From contig JACVVK020000393.1 in assembly GCA_018292915.2 (NCBI GenBank), positions 436,001 to 500,000 of the forward strand: 64,000 bases of DNA, given 5' to 3'. The notes under the pieces are model-generated. The model had not been told where the DNA came from. It saw only the letters and a program-made list of their open reading frames with translations, and searched no databases. Numbering within the stretch: position 1 is the stretch's first letter; every line of letters begins with the position of its first letter. Positions 46,068 to 56,762 of the stretch are shown here, piece after piece. The DNA is from Batillaria attramentaria. Taxonomy: Eukaryota > Mollusca > Gastropoda > Batillariidae. The position numbers were made by a program, and so were the translations under genes.

Positions 46068-48021
46068 AGTAACAAGATGGCCACCAGCCCAATATGTTGT
46101 TTCCATTCAATGACCTGCTGTAGTCACAGTCGTAGTCGTTGTGTCATGTATGCAGCCCGCGCGCACACGCCGGAACGCAAACTCTCTGACATCAAGCATG
46201 CTGACATAAAGAAAGTACTGAAAACCCTTATCGTGCCTCTATGCACTTGCAAAAACCCAAACACATGAGGTCGTGTGAGCTCGCCTACCTGGTTGACGTC
46301 ACAAACGTTTTGGCGTATGCGAGGTTCTACATGGGTGAATGAATTCTTGTAATAAAGTCGTTCCCCTTTGACAGAGTTACTTCCCGCAGACCTGACTGAC
46401 AGACGATTGCTTACTGGTACATGTATCGGAGAAGAGACCCTCTCTCTCTCTCGCCTTAGACGCGCGCTTGCGCGCGCACGCACGCACCCCCCCCCCCCCC
46501 ACACACACATTATGCTTCTGAGTGTGAGTCAGTGGCAAAAACGAAATCCACTGAAATTCCCGCTTACCACATGTCAAGTTGTAGAGTTCGCGAAAAGATA
46601 CTGCATTTCGATGCAAAATAATTTCTAGACCATCCCAGAACATGCTGGTGCAGTAACGTCAGTAGATTACGTCACCTTGGAAAGATATCGAACCTTCCAG
46701 TAAGCTGAGGAATGTTCTAGATCTGACCTGTTCAGTACGTAAGCAGCCCTGCACAGCGTTCTGGGTTCTTCTTCTTTCATGAATTTGTTCTCCGTGCATA
46801 TTCTGTTCATAAAGTATTGGAGTTGTATTCTGTTCTATCCCGTGTCTTCTCTGCGATTGCACGAAGATGGCGACATAGTAGAAGTAAAATACACCACGTC
46901 TCCAAACAGAGGAATTCGGAATGAAAGTGGCGAGACACCCCCAAGAAAAAACAGCATCACGTCAATCAAACATGACGCACTTACTTTACGTCAGTGCGCG
47001 TGCGTCTCTTCTTCGATGTTTGTGAGGGGTGTGGCTTGCAGAGGAAATGTGCTGTGAGTACAAATTTTCGAGTCAACTGACAATAACGGCTGCAGTGAAT
47101 TTTTCTAATTTTTTTGTATATTTTTTATGGCACCCCAGGCTCATTATCTATGTATAGTAGGAGCGATTTTGAGATCTAAAGTGTGTTCACCAGCACTTTC
47201 ATCAGGTACGGCTTACGCCAAAAGTATAAAAGCGACAACCTCCAAAATTCAATTAGTTGAGAGTCCGTATTCATGCTATCTATGTCCAAAAAATGGAGTG
47301 GTTTAGGTAAATATTACGCCTTTAAACGCCAGAAAGCCACTTTTTCTGAAAAGGGCGATAACTCGCAAATCATGTGTGCAATCGTACCTGGATCAGGCCT
47401 TCTATTCAACAATCTTGATTTATTTAGAAACCCCAAATTTGAAATCGATCGGTTCAGTATTTTCGGCGAAATAGGCATCTGAACTGGGTTCACATGCAAT
47501 GTCAACTCAGGCTCGGTTTACATGAAAACTATAAGAGCGACCATTTTCTAGTAGTGACTCTGTTCAGAGCCCGTATTCAAGTTATCTACTGCCAAAAAAT
47601 TGAGTGATTTAAATAAATATTACGCCTGTACACGAAAGACAACCAACTTGTCTCAAAAGGGCGATAACTCCCAAACACTTAAGCAATCATCACACGCTTG
47701 GTTCCTCTAATGTAACATTTTGATATATTTGGATACCCCAAATTTGAAGCCATTCGGTTGAGTATTTTCCAAGAAACGGGCCTGGACACAATTCACACAC
47801 ACACAGCCGCACGCACGCACGCACGCACACACATACGCACAGACGGCACTCACTGAGGAGGAGAAGCGCGTTCGGGGCACCGTACATGTCAGCATCGATG
47901 ACGCACGTTTTCTTACGTCATTGTCAGAGTTACACTTGCAAAATCGTCTCTGCGGGAGATCGGCAGTGACGTGCGTTTGTACCACAGATGCTTGCCCATG
48001 AACGTGGAAACAACATAAAAA
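46068..48021 (+). repeat. Left arm of a large inverted repeat
   Basis: This nearly 2 kb block is the reverse complement of 49526-51518. It starts AACAAGATGGCCACCAGCCC and ends GGAAACAACATAAAAA. Differences are scattered substitutions, different (CA)n and poly-C lengths and a 32-base deletion near the inner end (after GTGG at 48009). It includes a two-copy tandem repeat of about 290 bases (47190-47480, 47500-47790) with CCCCAAATTTGAA and GGGCGATAACTC blocks. Confidence 0.85.
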
Positions 48022-48063
48022 GGCCTCCATCGAGGTGGTTTAGGAGATAGCCATCATTACATC

Positions 48064-48097
<34 letters not shown>

Positions 48098-48446
48098 TCA
48101 CAACTCCCGCCAAACAGAACGCAGCAGCATAGTGTGCACGTCAAGTGTCTATGACGCAGATTTCGTTACGTCACAGTGTGCGTGAAAGTATGTATTGTCT
48201 GGAGAAACGTCACAGCCTTGTTTTGTACTACTGAAACTTGCTGCTGCGCGCAGCGAAATCTGCCAAATCCCATGAAGTTGTTTCTCTATAGAGAAAGAAC
48301 TTTAAAAAAAAAAATCGTCAGGCGTAAATAAGATAAATTCAGAGACAACAAATGAGGGTAGTGTACACAGTGTTTGCAAATGCTAGCCTTGACAAATTTA
48401 CGCTGTCCTTGTCACGCAGTCACTGGGGTCACCGGCGCACAGCCCG

Positions 48447-48501
<55 letters not shown>

Positions 48502-48834
48502 CATATGTCTAGAGGACATCGACAACAGGTTGCACATCGTGCAAAAAAACAAAACTCTGTACATCAAATGACTCAAAATTTAATTATGTGAATCATGGAG
48601 GATCGTGAAGACAGTGCATTAAGATAATGACAGTACTTGCTCATGTATGTGGTCTTCAGGGAACTCACACACGTAACAATAGCAATATCCGATCCAAACA
48701 CGCTGCCTACACTGTGTGGACTGCTCAAACAAGAAGCAGTCGCCTTAATCCTAGGTTTGATAAAGAATTTGAATATTGCAAAAACATGACAATTTGCATT
48801 GTGAACTACACTCAAATGATCGGTTTTATCTCAC
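48022..48834. other. Start of intron 1 between the inverted arms
   Basis: Contains (CA)n at 48069-48095 and (GT)n at 48450-48500. No exon with usable splice sites was seen. Confidence 0.4.
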
Positions 48835-48880
48835 CTGTCACACACAGCAGTAGAAGCCACGCGACGCACACCTGCTTCAT
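48835..48880 (-). CDS. Exon 1: signal peptide of cysteine-rich modular secreted protein
   Basis: This 46-base coding segment starts at an ATG with A at position -3 and encodes MKQVCVAWLLLLCVT plus one base of the next codon. Lysine followed by a leucine-rich hydrophobic core is a secretory signal peptide. It ends at a good splice donor (G|GTGAGAT), so the intron is phase 1, the phase of every exon in the downstream array. The split codon joins to exon 2 (GGG, Gly), and the mature chain would begin shortly after a Gly-Ala-Ala-Gly stretch coded by exon 2. The exon sits between two long inverted repeat arms. The protein should be exported; its function is unknown. Confidence 0.7.
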
Positions 48881-48982
48881 TCTCGGTTGTAGTTAGTCAC
48901 TGGAGGAGAACTGTTGTTGCTGCCACTTGCGGGGACGGCCGACTAACTGTAGAGAACAGGATCGACCCAACGTCAGACACAG

Positions 48983-49054
48983 AATGCGATCCTTGCTCTG
49001 GTTTCAGTCGTTTATATTCACTGCCGCCTTGTGCACGTTTCGTAAAACGATTGG
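48983..49054 (-). promoter_or_regulatory. Core promoter of the cysteine-rich secreted protein gene
   Basis: On the minus strand a TATAAA box lies at 49011-49016 and a CCAAT box at 49050-49054. About 25-30 bases downstream of the TATA box an initiator-like pyrimidine-rich stretch (48983-48988) is the likely transcription start. This leaves a 5' UTR of roughly 105 bases before the ATG at 48880. The CCAAT-TATA-start spacing is that of a classical animal RNA polymerase II promoter. Spacing and position upstream of a signal-peptide exon support it; the start site itself is inferred. Confidence 0.6.
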
Positions 49055-49309
49055 TTGTCGCGAGGATTCCGTGTGGTTACTGTTGTTTTGTTTGGCCACA
49101 AACAACCTTTGGTCACCATGCCAGCGGCTTGATCAGGACAAGGGGCAGAATGCATGGGGGACAACCAATTGGAAGCAATCTCATTGGAATTTTAATCATT
49201 TGGAACAGTCTGATCGACCAGACTAGGTCGTTGCTAAGACACTGTCTGTTTAAGGGAAAACAGTCATGTTGTTGTGCAATAACTCCTCCTGTGTGGCATG
49301 GAAAAAGGA

Positions 49310-49349
49310 ACACACACACACACACGCACGCACACACACACACACACAC

Positions 49350-49393
<44 letters not shown>
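49310..49393. repeat. (CA)n(GCAC) microsatellite upstream of the promoter
   Basis: Interrupted CA tract about 300 bases upstream of the predicted transcription start. Confidence 0.9.
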
Positions 49394-49397
<4 letters not shown>

Positions 49398-49525
49398 GTT
49401 GCTTGATTATTCACAATCACAACACAATGATTGCACGGTGTTTTCCATGAACATAACAAGACGGACAGCAAGATTCTTCATCTTCATGTGTGTGGTTCAC
49501 TGAGAACAACGTAGTCCTGTGTAGT

Positions 49526-51093
49526 TTTTATGTTGTTTCCATAGTAATGGAAACATTATAGGACGGGCTAAATTTTCCACGTTCATGGGCAAGCATCTGT
49601 GGTACAAACGCACGTCACTGCCGATCTCCCGCAGAGACGATTTTGCAAGTATAACTCTGACAATGACGTAAGAAGACGTGCGTCATCGATGCTGACATGT
49701 ATGGTGCGCCGAACGCGCTTCTCCTCCTCAGTGAGTGCCGTCTGTTTGTCTGTGTGTGCGTGCGTGCTGGTGTGCATGTGTGCGGTGCGTGTGTGTGTGT
49801 GTGAATTGTGTCCAGGCCTGTTTCTTGGAAAATACGCAACCGAATGGCTTCAAATTTGGGTTATCCGAATATATAAAAATAATACATTAGAGCAACCAAG
49901 CGTGTGATGATTGCTTAAGTGATTTGGGAGTTCTCGCCCTTTTGAGACAAGTTGGTTGTCTTTCGTTTACAGGCGTAATATTTATTTAAATTACTCAATT
50001 TTTTGGCAGTAGATAGCTTGAATACGGACTCTGAACAGAGTCACTACTAGAAAATGGTCGCTCTTATAGTTTTTATGTAAACCGAACCTGACCTGACATT
50101 GCATGTGAACCCAGTTCAGATGCCTGTATCTCCAAAAATTCGGAACCGATCGATTTCAAATTTGGGGTTTCTAAATGAATCAAGATTGTTGAATAGAAGG
50201 CCTGATCCAGGTACGATTGCACACATGATTTGCGAGTTATCGCCCTTTTCAGAAAAAGTGGCTTTCTGGCGTTTAAAGACGTAATATTTACCTAAACCAC
50301 TGCATTTTTTGGACATAGATAGCATGAATACGGACTCTCAACTGAGTGAATTTTGGAGGTTGTTGCTTTTATACTTTTGGCGTAAGCCGTACCTGATGAA
50401 AGTGCTGGTGAACACGCTTTAGATCTCAAAATCTCTCCTACTATACATAGATAATGAGCCTGGGCTGCCATAAAAAATATAAATTTTTTTTTAAAGAAAA
50501 ATTCACTGCAGCCGTTATCGTCAGTTGACTCGAAAATTTGTACTCACAGCACATTTCCTCTACAAGCCACACGCCTCACAAACATCGAAGAAGAGACGCA
50601 CGCGCACTGACGTAAAGTAAGTGCGTCGTGTTTGATTGACGTGATGCTGTTTTTTCTTGGGGGTGTCTCGCCATTTTCTTTCCGAATTCGTTTGGAGACG
50701 TGGTGTATTTTACTTCTGCTATGTCGCCATCTTCGTGCAATCGCAGAGAAGACACGGGATACAACAGAATACAACTCCAATCCTTTATGAATATAAAGAA
50801 TATGCGCGGAGAACAAATTAATGAAAGAAGAAGAAGAATCCAGAACGCTGTGCAGGGCTGCTGACCTACTGAACAGGTCAGACCTAGAACATTCATCAAC
50901 TTACTGGAAGGTTCGAGATCTTTCCAAGGTGACGTAATCTACTGACGTTACTGCACCAGCATGTTCTGGGATGGTCTAGAAATTATTTTGCATCGAAATG
51001 CAGTATCTTTTCGCGATCTCTACAACTTGACATGTGGAAAGCGGGAATTTCAGTGGGTTTCGTTTTTGCCACTGACTCACACTCAGAAGCATA

Positions 51094-51133
<40 letters not shown>

Positions 51134-51518
51134 AAGCGCGCGTCTAAGGCGAGAGAGAGAGAGAGGGTCTCTTCTTCGATACCAGTAATAAGCATAAGCA
51201 ATCGTCTGTCAGTCAGGTCTGCGTGAAGTAACTCTGTCAAAGGGGAACGACTTTATTACAAGAATTCATTCACCCATGTAGAACCTCGCATACGCCAAAA
51301 AGTTTGTGACGTCAACCAGGTAGGCGAGCTCACACGACCTCATGTGTTTGAGGCACGGAAAGGGTTTCCAGTAATTTCTTGATGTCAGCATGCTTGATGT
51401 CACAGAGCTTGCGTTCGTGTGCGCGCGGGCTGCACACATGGCACAAGGACTACGACTGTGACTACAGCAGGTCATTGAATGGAAACAACATATTGGGCTG
51501 GTGGCCATCTTGTTGTTA
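49526..51518 (-). repeat. Right arm of a large inverted repeat
   Basis: Reverse-complement partner of 46068-48021. No transposase, terminal TSD or convincing gene was found in either arm. Their open frames are shared repeat translations. Confidence 0.85.
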
Positions 51519-51708
51519 TGTAGAATAAGGAAGTAGAACCAATTTGAAGTGAAAAAGGCCATGTTGACATGGTAGTATCTGAGAAGTGTCGTCTGCTTGT
51601 TTCATACGAATAGATTCGAGGGTTCCCTGCCAGAACATACCATTTATCTTTTAAGTTGTAGAAACTTCTGGATCACGGAAAACAGATTTATATTACTAAA
51701 ACACAATA

Positions 51709-52103
51709 AGGTGGGTTGGGGGAACTTCGGCACTGCGTGCATGCGTCCACTAGCGTGTTGACTTAACATGCTGCCCGCCTTTTCGTGTTCACGTGAGAGA
51801 AACATGCTGAATGCCAACGGATACTTTAACCAATCGCAGACCTGCTTTCAATGAAACTGCGACTTTAACCTCATAAATGTGCATTGAAAATCGTTCTGAG
51901 AACAAGTGAGTGTGTTTGGGGGAACTTCGACACCTTCGGGGGAACTTCGTCACCCCCTTCGGGGGAACTTCGGCACCACCTGGGGAACTTCGTCACTAGG
52001 CTTGAGAGTATTTGTTTTCATGGTTTCAGTGCCTTAAATGTGATGTGCTACAAACTGTAGGTCAGATTTCTTCTTTATTTTTATCTAACATGTGTGATTA
52101 AAC

Positions 52104-52142
<39 letters not shown>

Positions 52143-52821
52143 AAGAAGACTGTTTCAGGCAAAACTGAGCTTAAAACAAGAGGTTATTTTTGTGTGTATT
52201 CATTAAGCTAAGCAAATCGACCAGTCTGGGAATGTGAGTGTGTCTATGGTAGAACCATCCTGGAAGGCTATTTTAGTGTTAGAATATTTCAACTTCTTAG
52301 CTTACTCTTAAAACGAATTTCCCCTGTTGATGGTGACGGATTTCCCCCATGTACATTTTAGGTCGGGGGAACTTCGTCACCCTCAGTAATTTCGTGTTTA
52401 TGCAGTGTTTTGATGGGTGCCATCGCTAAAGAAACATTTAAACTTTAAAATAAAGTCATGTTTATGTTTAAGACCCTTAATATATTTGATTTCATTCAAA
52501 AACATAAAAATAAGACTATACAAAGATAGTTGGGACTTTACCGGCAAAAGACACGTGAAGTTATGAAGCAGACGAGAAAAGACACGTGAAGTTATGAAGC
52601 AGACGAGAAAAGCAGTCAAGTCAGAATGCGATCATTTGACGCGTCTGGCTGTACCAAGTATTTTCACTGGTCGTTCCATCTATCGTTTGGAATCTTGTAG
52701 TTACTTGGGAGAGCCTATTTGGAGGGATGAAAGCTTAGTAAGTGCATTGAATTATAGAAGAAACTTGGGGTGACGAATTTATCCCGAACCGCAAGGGTGC
52801 CGAAGTTCCCCCAACCCACCT
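51709..52821. mobile_element. 1.1 kb inverted-repeat element with TA duplication
   Basis: The 26-base ends, starting AGGTGGGTTGGGGGAACTTC, are perfect inverted repeats. TA flanks both sides (51707-51708 and 52822-52823), as in Tc1/mariner-like MITEs. The motif GGGGGAACTTCGNCAC recurs inside at about 51918, 51938, 51960, 51980 and 52364. A 31-base segment is tandemly duplicated at 52550-52612. No transposase ORF is present. Confidence 0.7.
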
Positions 52822-53110
52822 TATGAACTAAACGTACCAACTCCTCTGTCTCACTCAACCTTCTTAAAAACAACAACAACAACAACAACAACAAAAAACC
52901 CAATACAGCTGTTATCTTTCAGCATACAAACAAAACACAAACAAAACACACAGTCACGCTCGTAACACTACCGGGTTGGGGTGGTCAGCGTTGCCCGGCA
53001 CAGAGTGAAGACACCCGGGGAGAAGGAAGACAGCAGGAAAATGTTGGATTGATTTCTGCTTCACAGGTTACGTCAGAGACACGTGCAAACGTGACCTCTC
53101 TCTCTCTCTC

Positions 53111-53275
53111 TCTCGGGGAGCCGGGGTGGCCAAATGGTAGAGCGTTGGACTTCTAATGCTCGGGTCGTGAGTTCGTCTCCCGGCTGGGGCCAAATATTTG
53201 TGCTGACTTTTTTATCGTTGCCCCGTCTTTGATATCACCCGTATGTGGTGGAAAAGGACGTTAAACCCCCAAACA
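53111..53275 (+). mobile_element. tRNA-derived SINE, complete copy
   Basis: The head GGAGCCGGGGTGGCCAAATG is followed by a degenerate B box GAGTTCGTCTCCC. The body CCAAATATTTGTGCTGAC and tail GGAAAAGGACGTTAAACCCC are intact. It lies between (CT)n tracts. Confidence 0.72.
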
Positions 53276-53317
53276 GCCACCCACTCACCCACTCCACCCT
53301 CTCTCTCTCTCTCTTAG

Positions 53318-53830
53318 GAAAGCCTTTGATGTTGTCAATCACTCAAACGTATTGAAGAAGTTGCATTTGTAAGGGCTAGATGCACCAACATGTCTTTTCA
53401 TAAAATCCTACTTTCCTCCCAAAAACAGAAAACAAAGTGTACTCCTATATGGGAATTTTTCGTCCTAAGGGCATATTCGGCATGGGGTCCCCCAAGGATC
53501 GGTACTAGGACTTCTGTTGTTCTCCCTCTTTATAAATGACTTGCCGATGCATATTTCTGATAAGTCAGTGCTATGTGCCATGTTTGCCGATGACAGTATT
53601 CTCCATGTTTCAAATAAACAAGTATCCCAGATCACTGAATCTCTCCAACAGGGTCTAAATGACATTTCCTCCTGGTGTTCAAAAAGCATGTTGATTACAA
53701 CCCGCCAGAAACACCAGCTCTCTCCCCCACCTCTCAAACTTACAATTGATCACGCTGAAATTAAACAGGTCACGGAGCACAGGCTATTAGGTGTGATTGT
53801 TGATGGCCAGCTAAAATGGAAATCACACCG
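53318..53830 (+). pseudogene. CR1/L2-like LINE reverse transcriptase fragment
   Basis: Encodes RKAFDVVNHSNVLKKLHL, then HGVPQGSVLGLLLFSLFIND, CAMFADDSILHVS and LLGVIVDGQLKWKSH in shifting frames. It covers RT blocks from the first catalytic Asp region to the thumb. The 5' side starts after (CT)n. The 3' side is cut by a second SINE. Confidence 0.75.
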
Positions 53831-54122
53831 GCCCCCGTGGTGTAATGGTTGGCACTTCCGACCATGGTCCGGGAGACCCGGGTTCGAATCCCAGCCGAGG
53901 AGAGCGCGATTTTTCCTACCTAGGTCGGCTTCTACCCAGAGCGGGTGTGCTATGGGCCCAATGGGGATCGAGGCTGTTGCCACACAACCGAGGTTCACCC
54001 ACTTCACGGATGCGACTTTGGGTGTACGTCCCTTGGTATGACACGTCTTTATGATGTGGATGATTACACGGCCGGCACCACAAGTGCCGTAGTTCCCCGG
54101 CCTGATGAACGCCGGGATATTT
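53831..54122 (+). mobile_element. Second tRNA-derived SINE family, inserted in a LINE
   Basis: A tRNA-like head has A box TGGTGTAATGGTTGGCA and a perfect B box GGTTCGAATCC. A body not shared with the other SINE in this window follows. It interrupts the LINE reading frame just after LKWKSH. The right border is uncertain. Confidence 0.6.
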
Positions 54123-54259
54123 ATGACAGAAAGCGTGGAATGCGGCCCTGTTCCGCAGTCCCAAACCACACGAACCTCCATGGCACCATCATCCTCATCT
54201 CCATCCTCATGCATAATAAAAATTGTCCCAGCTTTCGAGTCCTCCGTGGATTCCACTCA

Positions 54260-54905
54260 TAACCTGGGGGGAACACCACTGGAGTTGACAAACTGACTGA
54301 CATCCTCAGTGACGAAACACATCCCGTCAGACAGGACTTCGACAGGGTGGGTGTTGGGTGTTTCGGGGTTTAACGTCCTTTTCCACCACATAGTGTGATA
54401 TCAAAGACGGGACAACGATGAAAAAGCTAGCACAAATATTTGGCCCCAGCCGGGATCGAAGGGACTTCGGCAGCTTGACTATAGTACGTAGTGGTAGGTT
54501 TAGAGTACCAAGAGCTAGGCCTACCAGATATTCAAGATCATTTCTGCCCATGGCTATTAGAGCTGCCAACTCAAGCAGAACGCACACGAGAGAGAGAGAA
54601 AGAGGGGTGTGTTTTGGGATCGAGGAGAGAGAGAAAGAGCAGAGCGAGTGAATGTGCAGCGTGAATGTGCAGCGTGAATGCCGGAATGGGTGTATCAATG
54701 AGTGTTGAATGTGACAGGAAATTTTATTATGTGATAGTGTGTTTTATTCTTGATTTTAAGTAATTTTACTGGTCAAGACTGTCTGTTTTACTTATTGTCG
54801 TAGTCTCTTTTATCAAAATGTTTATCAGTTGTGTGTCTTATTAGTATGCGGGCCAGAATTGCAATTTCCCAAATCTGGGATCAATAAAGTATTCTGTATT
54901 CTGTA
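54260..54905 (+). pseudogene. L2/CR1-like LINE C-terminus and 3' end, split by a SINE
   Basis: Before the SINE lies SDETHPVRQDFD. After it lies SGRFRVPRARPTRYSRSFLP, then MAIRAAN, the usual end of an L2/CR1-like polymerase. The 3' UTR ends in a short hairpin (TTTCCCAAATCTGGGA), then TCAATAAAGTATTCTGTATT, a typical tail of that clade. The following 54910-55000 encodes a piece of another LINE end (SRSTVWNSLPPSL). Confidence 0.65.
54346..54461 (-). mobile_element. tRNA-derived SINE (tail part) with 12-bp target duplication
   Basis: GGACTTCGACAG (54334-54345) and GGACTTCGGCAG (54462-54473) flank a SINE 3' part on the minus strand. It is inserted into a plus-strand LINE whose coding sequence continues on both sides. 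Confidence 0.7.
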
Positions 54906-55097
54906 CATAAAACGAGTTTCGCTTTCTCTCGGTCTACAGTCTGGAACTCACTACCACCAAGTCTCATAATTCCGTCACGTTCCACTTTCATCTACTTGAA
55001 ACTGAAACACTGAACCAGACGTTTGCATCTCGGAAATAAGAAAGTCCATTTGGTGTATAATCTGAATAACCATGTCAGGGAGTGAGCGCGCTCGCGC

Positions 55098-55103
55098 GCG
55101 CGC

Positions 55104-55171
<68 letters not shown>

Positions 55172-55201
55172 GATTTGGGTTTTTTGTTGTTGTTTTGGGA
55201 T

Positions 55202-55231
<30 letters not shown>
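55098..55231. repeat. (GT)n(GA)n microsatellite and poly-G run
   Basis: Includes alternating GC at 55087-55106. A poly-G run lies at 55213-55231. Confidence 0.9.
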
Positions 55232-55233
<2 letters not shown>

Positions 55234-55364
55234 GTCGAGTAATTTTTCTTTCGAGTAATTTTTCTTTCGAGTAATTTTTCTTTATTTTTGCCATTGTTTT
55301 TCTTTCTTCTCCTTTTTTCTTGTATTTCCTTTTATCTTGCCATTGTAGTCTTTTTTGTTGTTGT

Positions 55365-55565
55365 TGTAGTAACGGCCGATTGAAAATTAATCAATGTTCG
55401 GTTAAATCACTTCCGTTGGAAAATAAAGTTTCTTTCGTACTTTCGTTTATTCGTTCGTTCGTTCTCTCTCTCTCTTCAATACGGCAAGTTTGAAAACTGG
55501 TTGCAAGACTAAAGCTTCCAGTGTTTTCAAATAAAGTTCTCTCTCTCTCTCTCTCTCTCTCTCTC
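55365..55565 (+). repeat. Two plus-strand LINE tails, each ending in (CT)n
   Basis: The first has AACGGCCG...CTTCCGTT, then GGAAAATAAAG, (GTTC)n and (CT)n. The second has ACGGCAAGTTTGAAAACTGG, then TCAAATAAAG and (CT)n. They mirror the minus-strand LINE-A/B tails. Confidence 0.6.
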
Positions 55566-56255
55566 CAAACTAACAAAATTTATGGGCACACAATGTTTCC
55601 TTATTTCTCTACGATAAATCAGAACGCCTTTCTGGGAGACCCTAGTTACGCTTGTTTTCCTCGTTCACACGGTGTATTACTCACTAACACCTTCCAAAAA
55701 ATATATCCTTATCAGGGGGAATTTAACGCCTAACACGTAATCCCGTGACTACGATCTCATGGATAGTAATTAAACTAAACCAATCCGCCATTTGGCAACC
55801 ACACAAACCTGCATTGATTGATTCCTGATTCTTGGGTGTTGCACTAAGCTAGACACGTGTGTGAAGCACAGGAGCTGATTAATCCCGCTGACTTTGCTCC
55901 AAGGTGACCGACTGTTGTGTCTTGTAAACAAAGATAAGACGTCTGATTTATCTTTTTTCTTTTTTTGAGGAGGGGGGGGGGGGGGGGCGGGGGGGGGGGG
56001 CGTCAAAAGCATTTAGCTCTAGAGAAGATGGAAGAATCAAGTAACCCCGAAGTTGACATGCTAGACGTACAGAAAAACACTAATGGAAGCATCAAGATAA
56101 GCACGCATGTATACTTCACGGTTTCTGCGTATTTTTTAAATACTCTCTCTCTCTCTCTCTCTCTCTTGCCGTTGCAAAAACTACACAAAAATGTAAGGGA
56201 AAATAAAGCATCAAAGCAGTCAATAGTGAAAAGGGCTCGTATGTTAAAAAGTACT

Positions 56256-56292
<37 letters not shown>

Positions 56293-56496
56293 AAAGGCAC
56301 TCACACAAACACCCCCCTACAAACATTAAATTTTAAAAACAATGACTGTTAGCTGAACTACATTCAAAGTGAAACTCCGAGACACAGACTTGCAACAAAG
56401 TCCTTAGCAAGTTTAGTGTATATCATAAACCACTATTGAAATTGCTAAGTTGAATCGGTTTGGTTGCAAACAAACGTTACACTTTAAGGGGGGGGG

Positions 56497-56592
56497 GGGA
56501 GGGGGTAACGTCCTTTTCCACCACATACAGGTGATATCAAAGACGGGGAAGCGATGAAAAAGCCAGCACAAATATTTGGCCCCAGCCGGGAT
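56497..56592 (-). mobile_element. tRNA-derived SINE fragment
   Basis: Matches the body and tail of the 43.6 kb SINE. The tRNA head is missing. Confidence 0.65.
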
Positions 56593-56665
56593 AGTTATAC
56601 TTTGGGCTTGAAGTACACCCACCTGCACTGATGAATAAAATTGTAGGAGGATTTAGCGGAAATTT

Positions 56666-56762
56666 TGTTCATGTTGTTCATAATTATTGCCATTGTGTTC
56701 ATAACCATTGCTATTGTGTTCATAACCATTTCCACTGTGTTCATAATCACTGCCATTACAAA
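56666..56762. repeat. 24-bp minisatellite, four degenerate copies
   Basis: A TGTGTTCATAACCATTGCCAT-like unit is repeated about four times. Confidence 0.75.

Noticed and set aside
47273..47482. Matching small ORF in both inverted arms (also 50116-50325), suggesting a conserved peptide
   Set aside because: The conservation is explained by the arms being duplicates and by the internal tandem repeat; the opposite strand is equally open.
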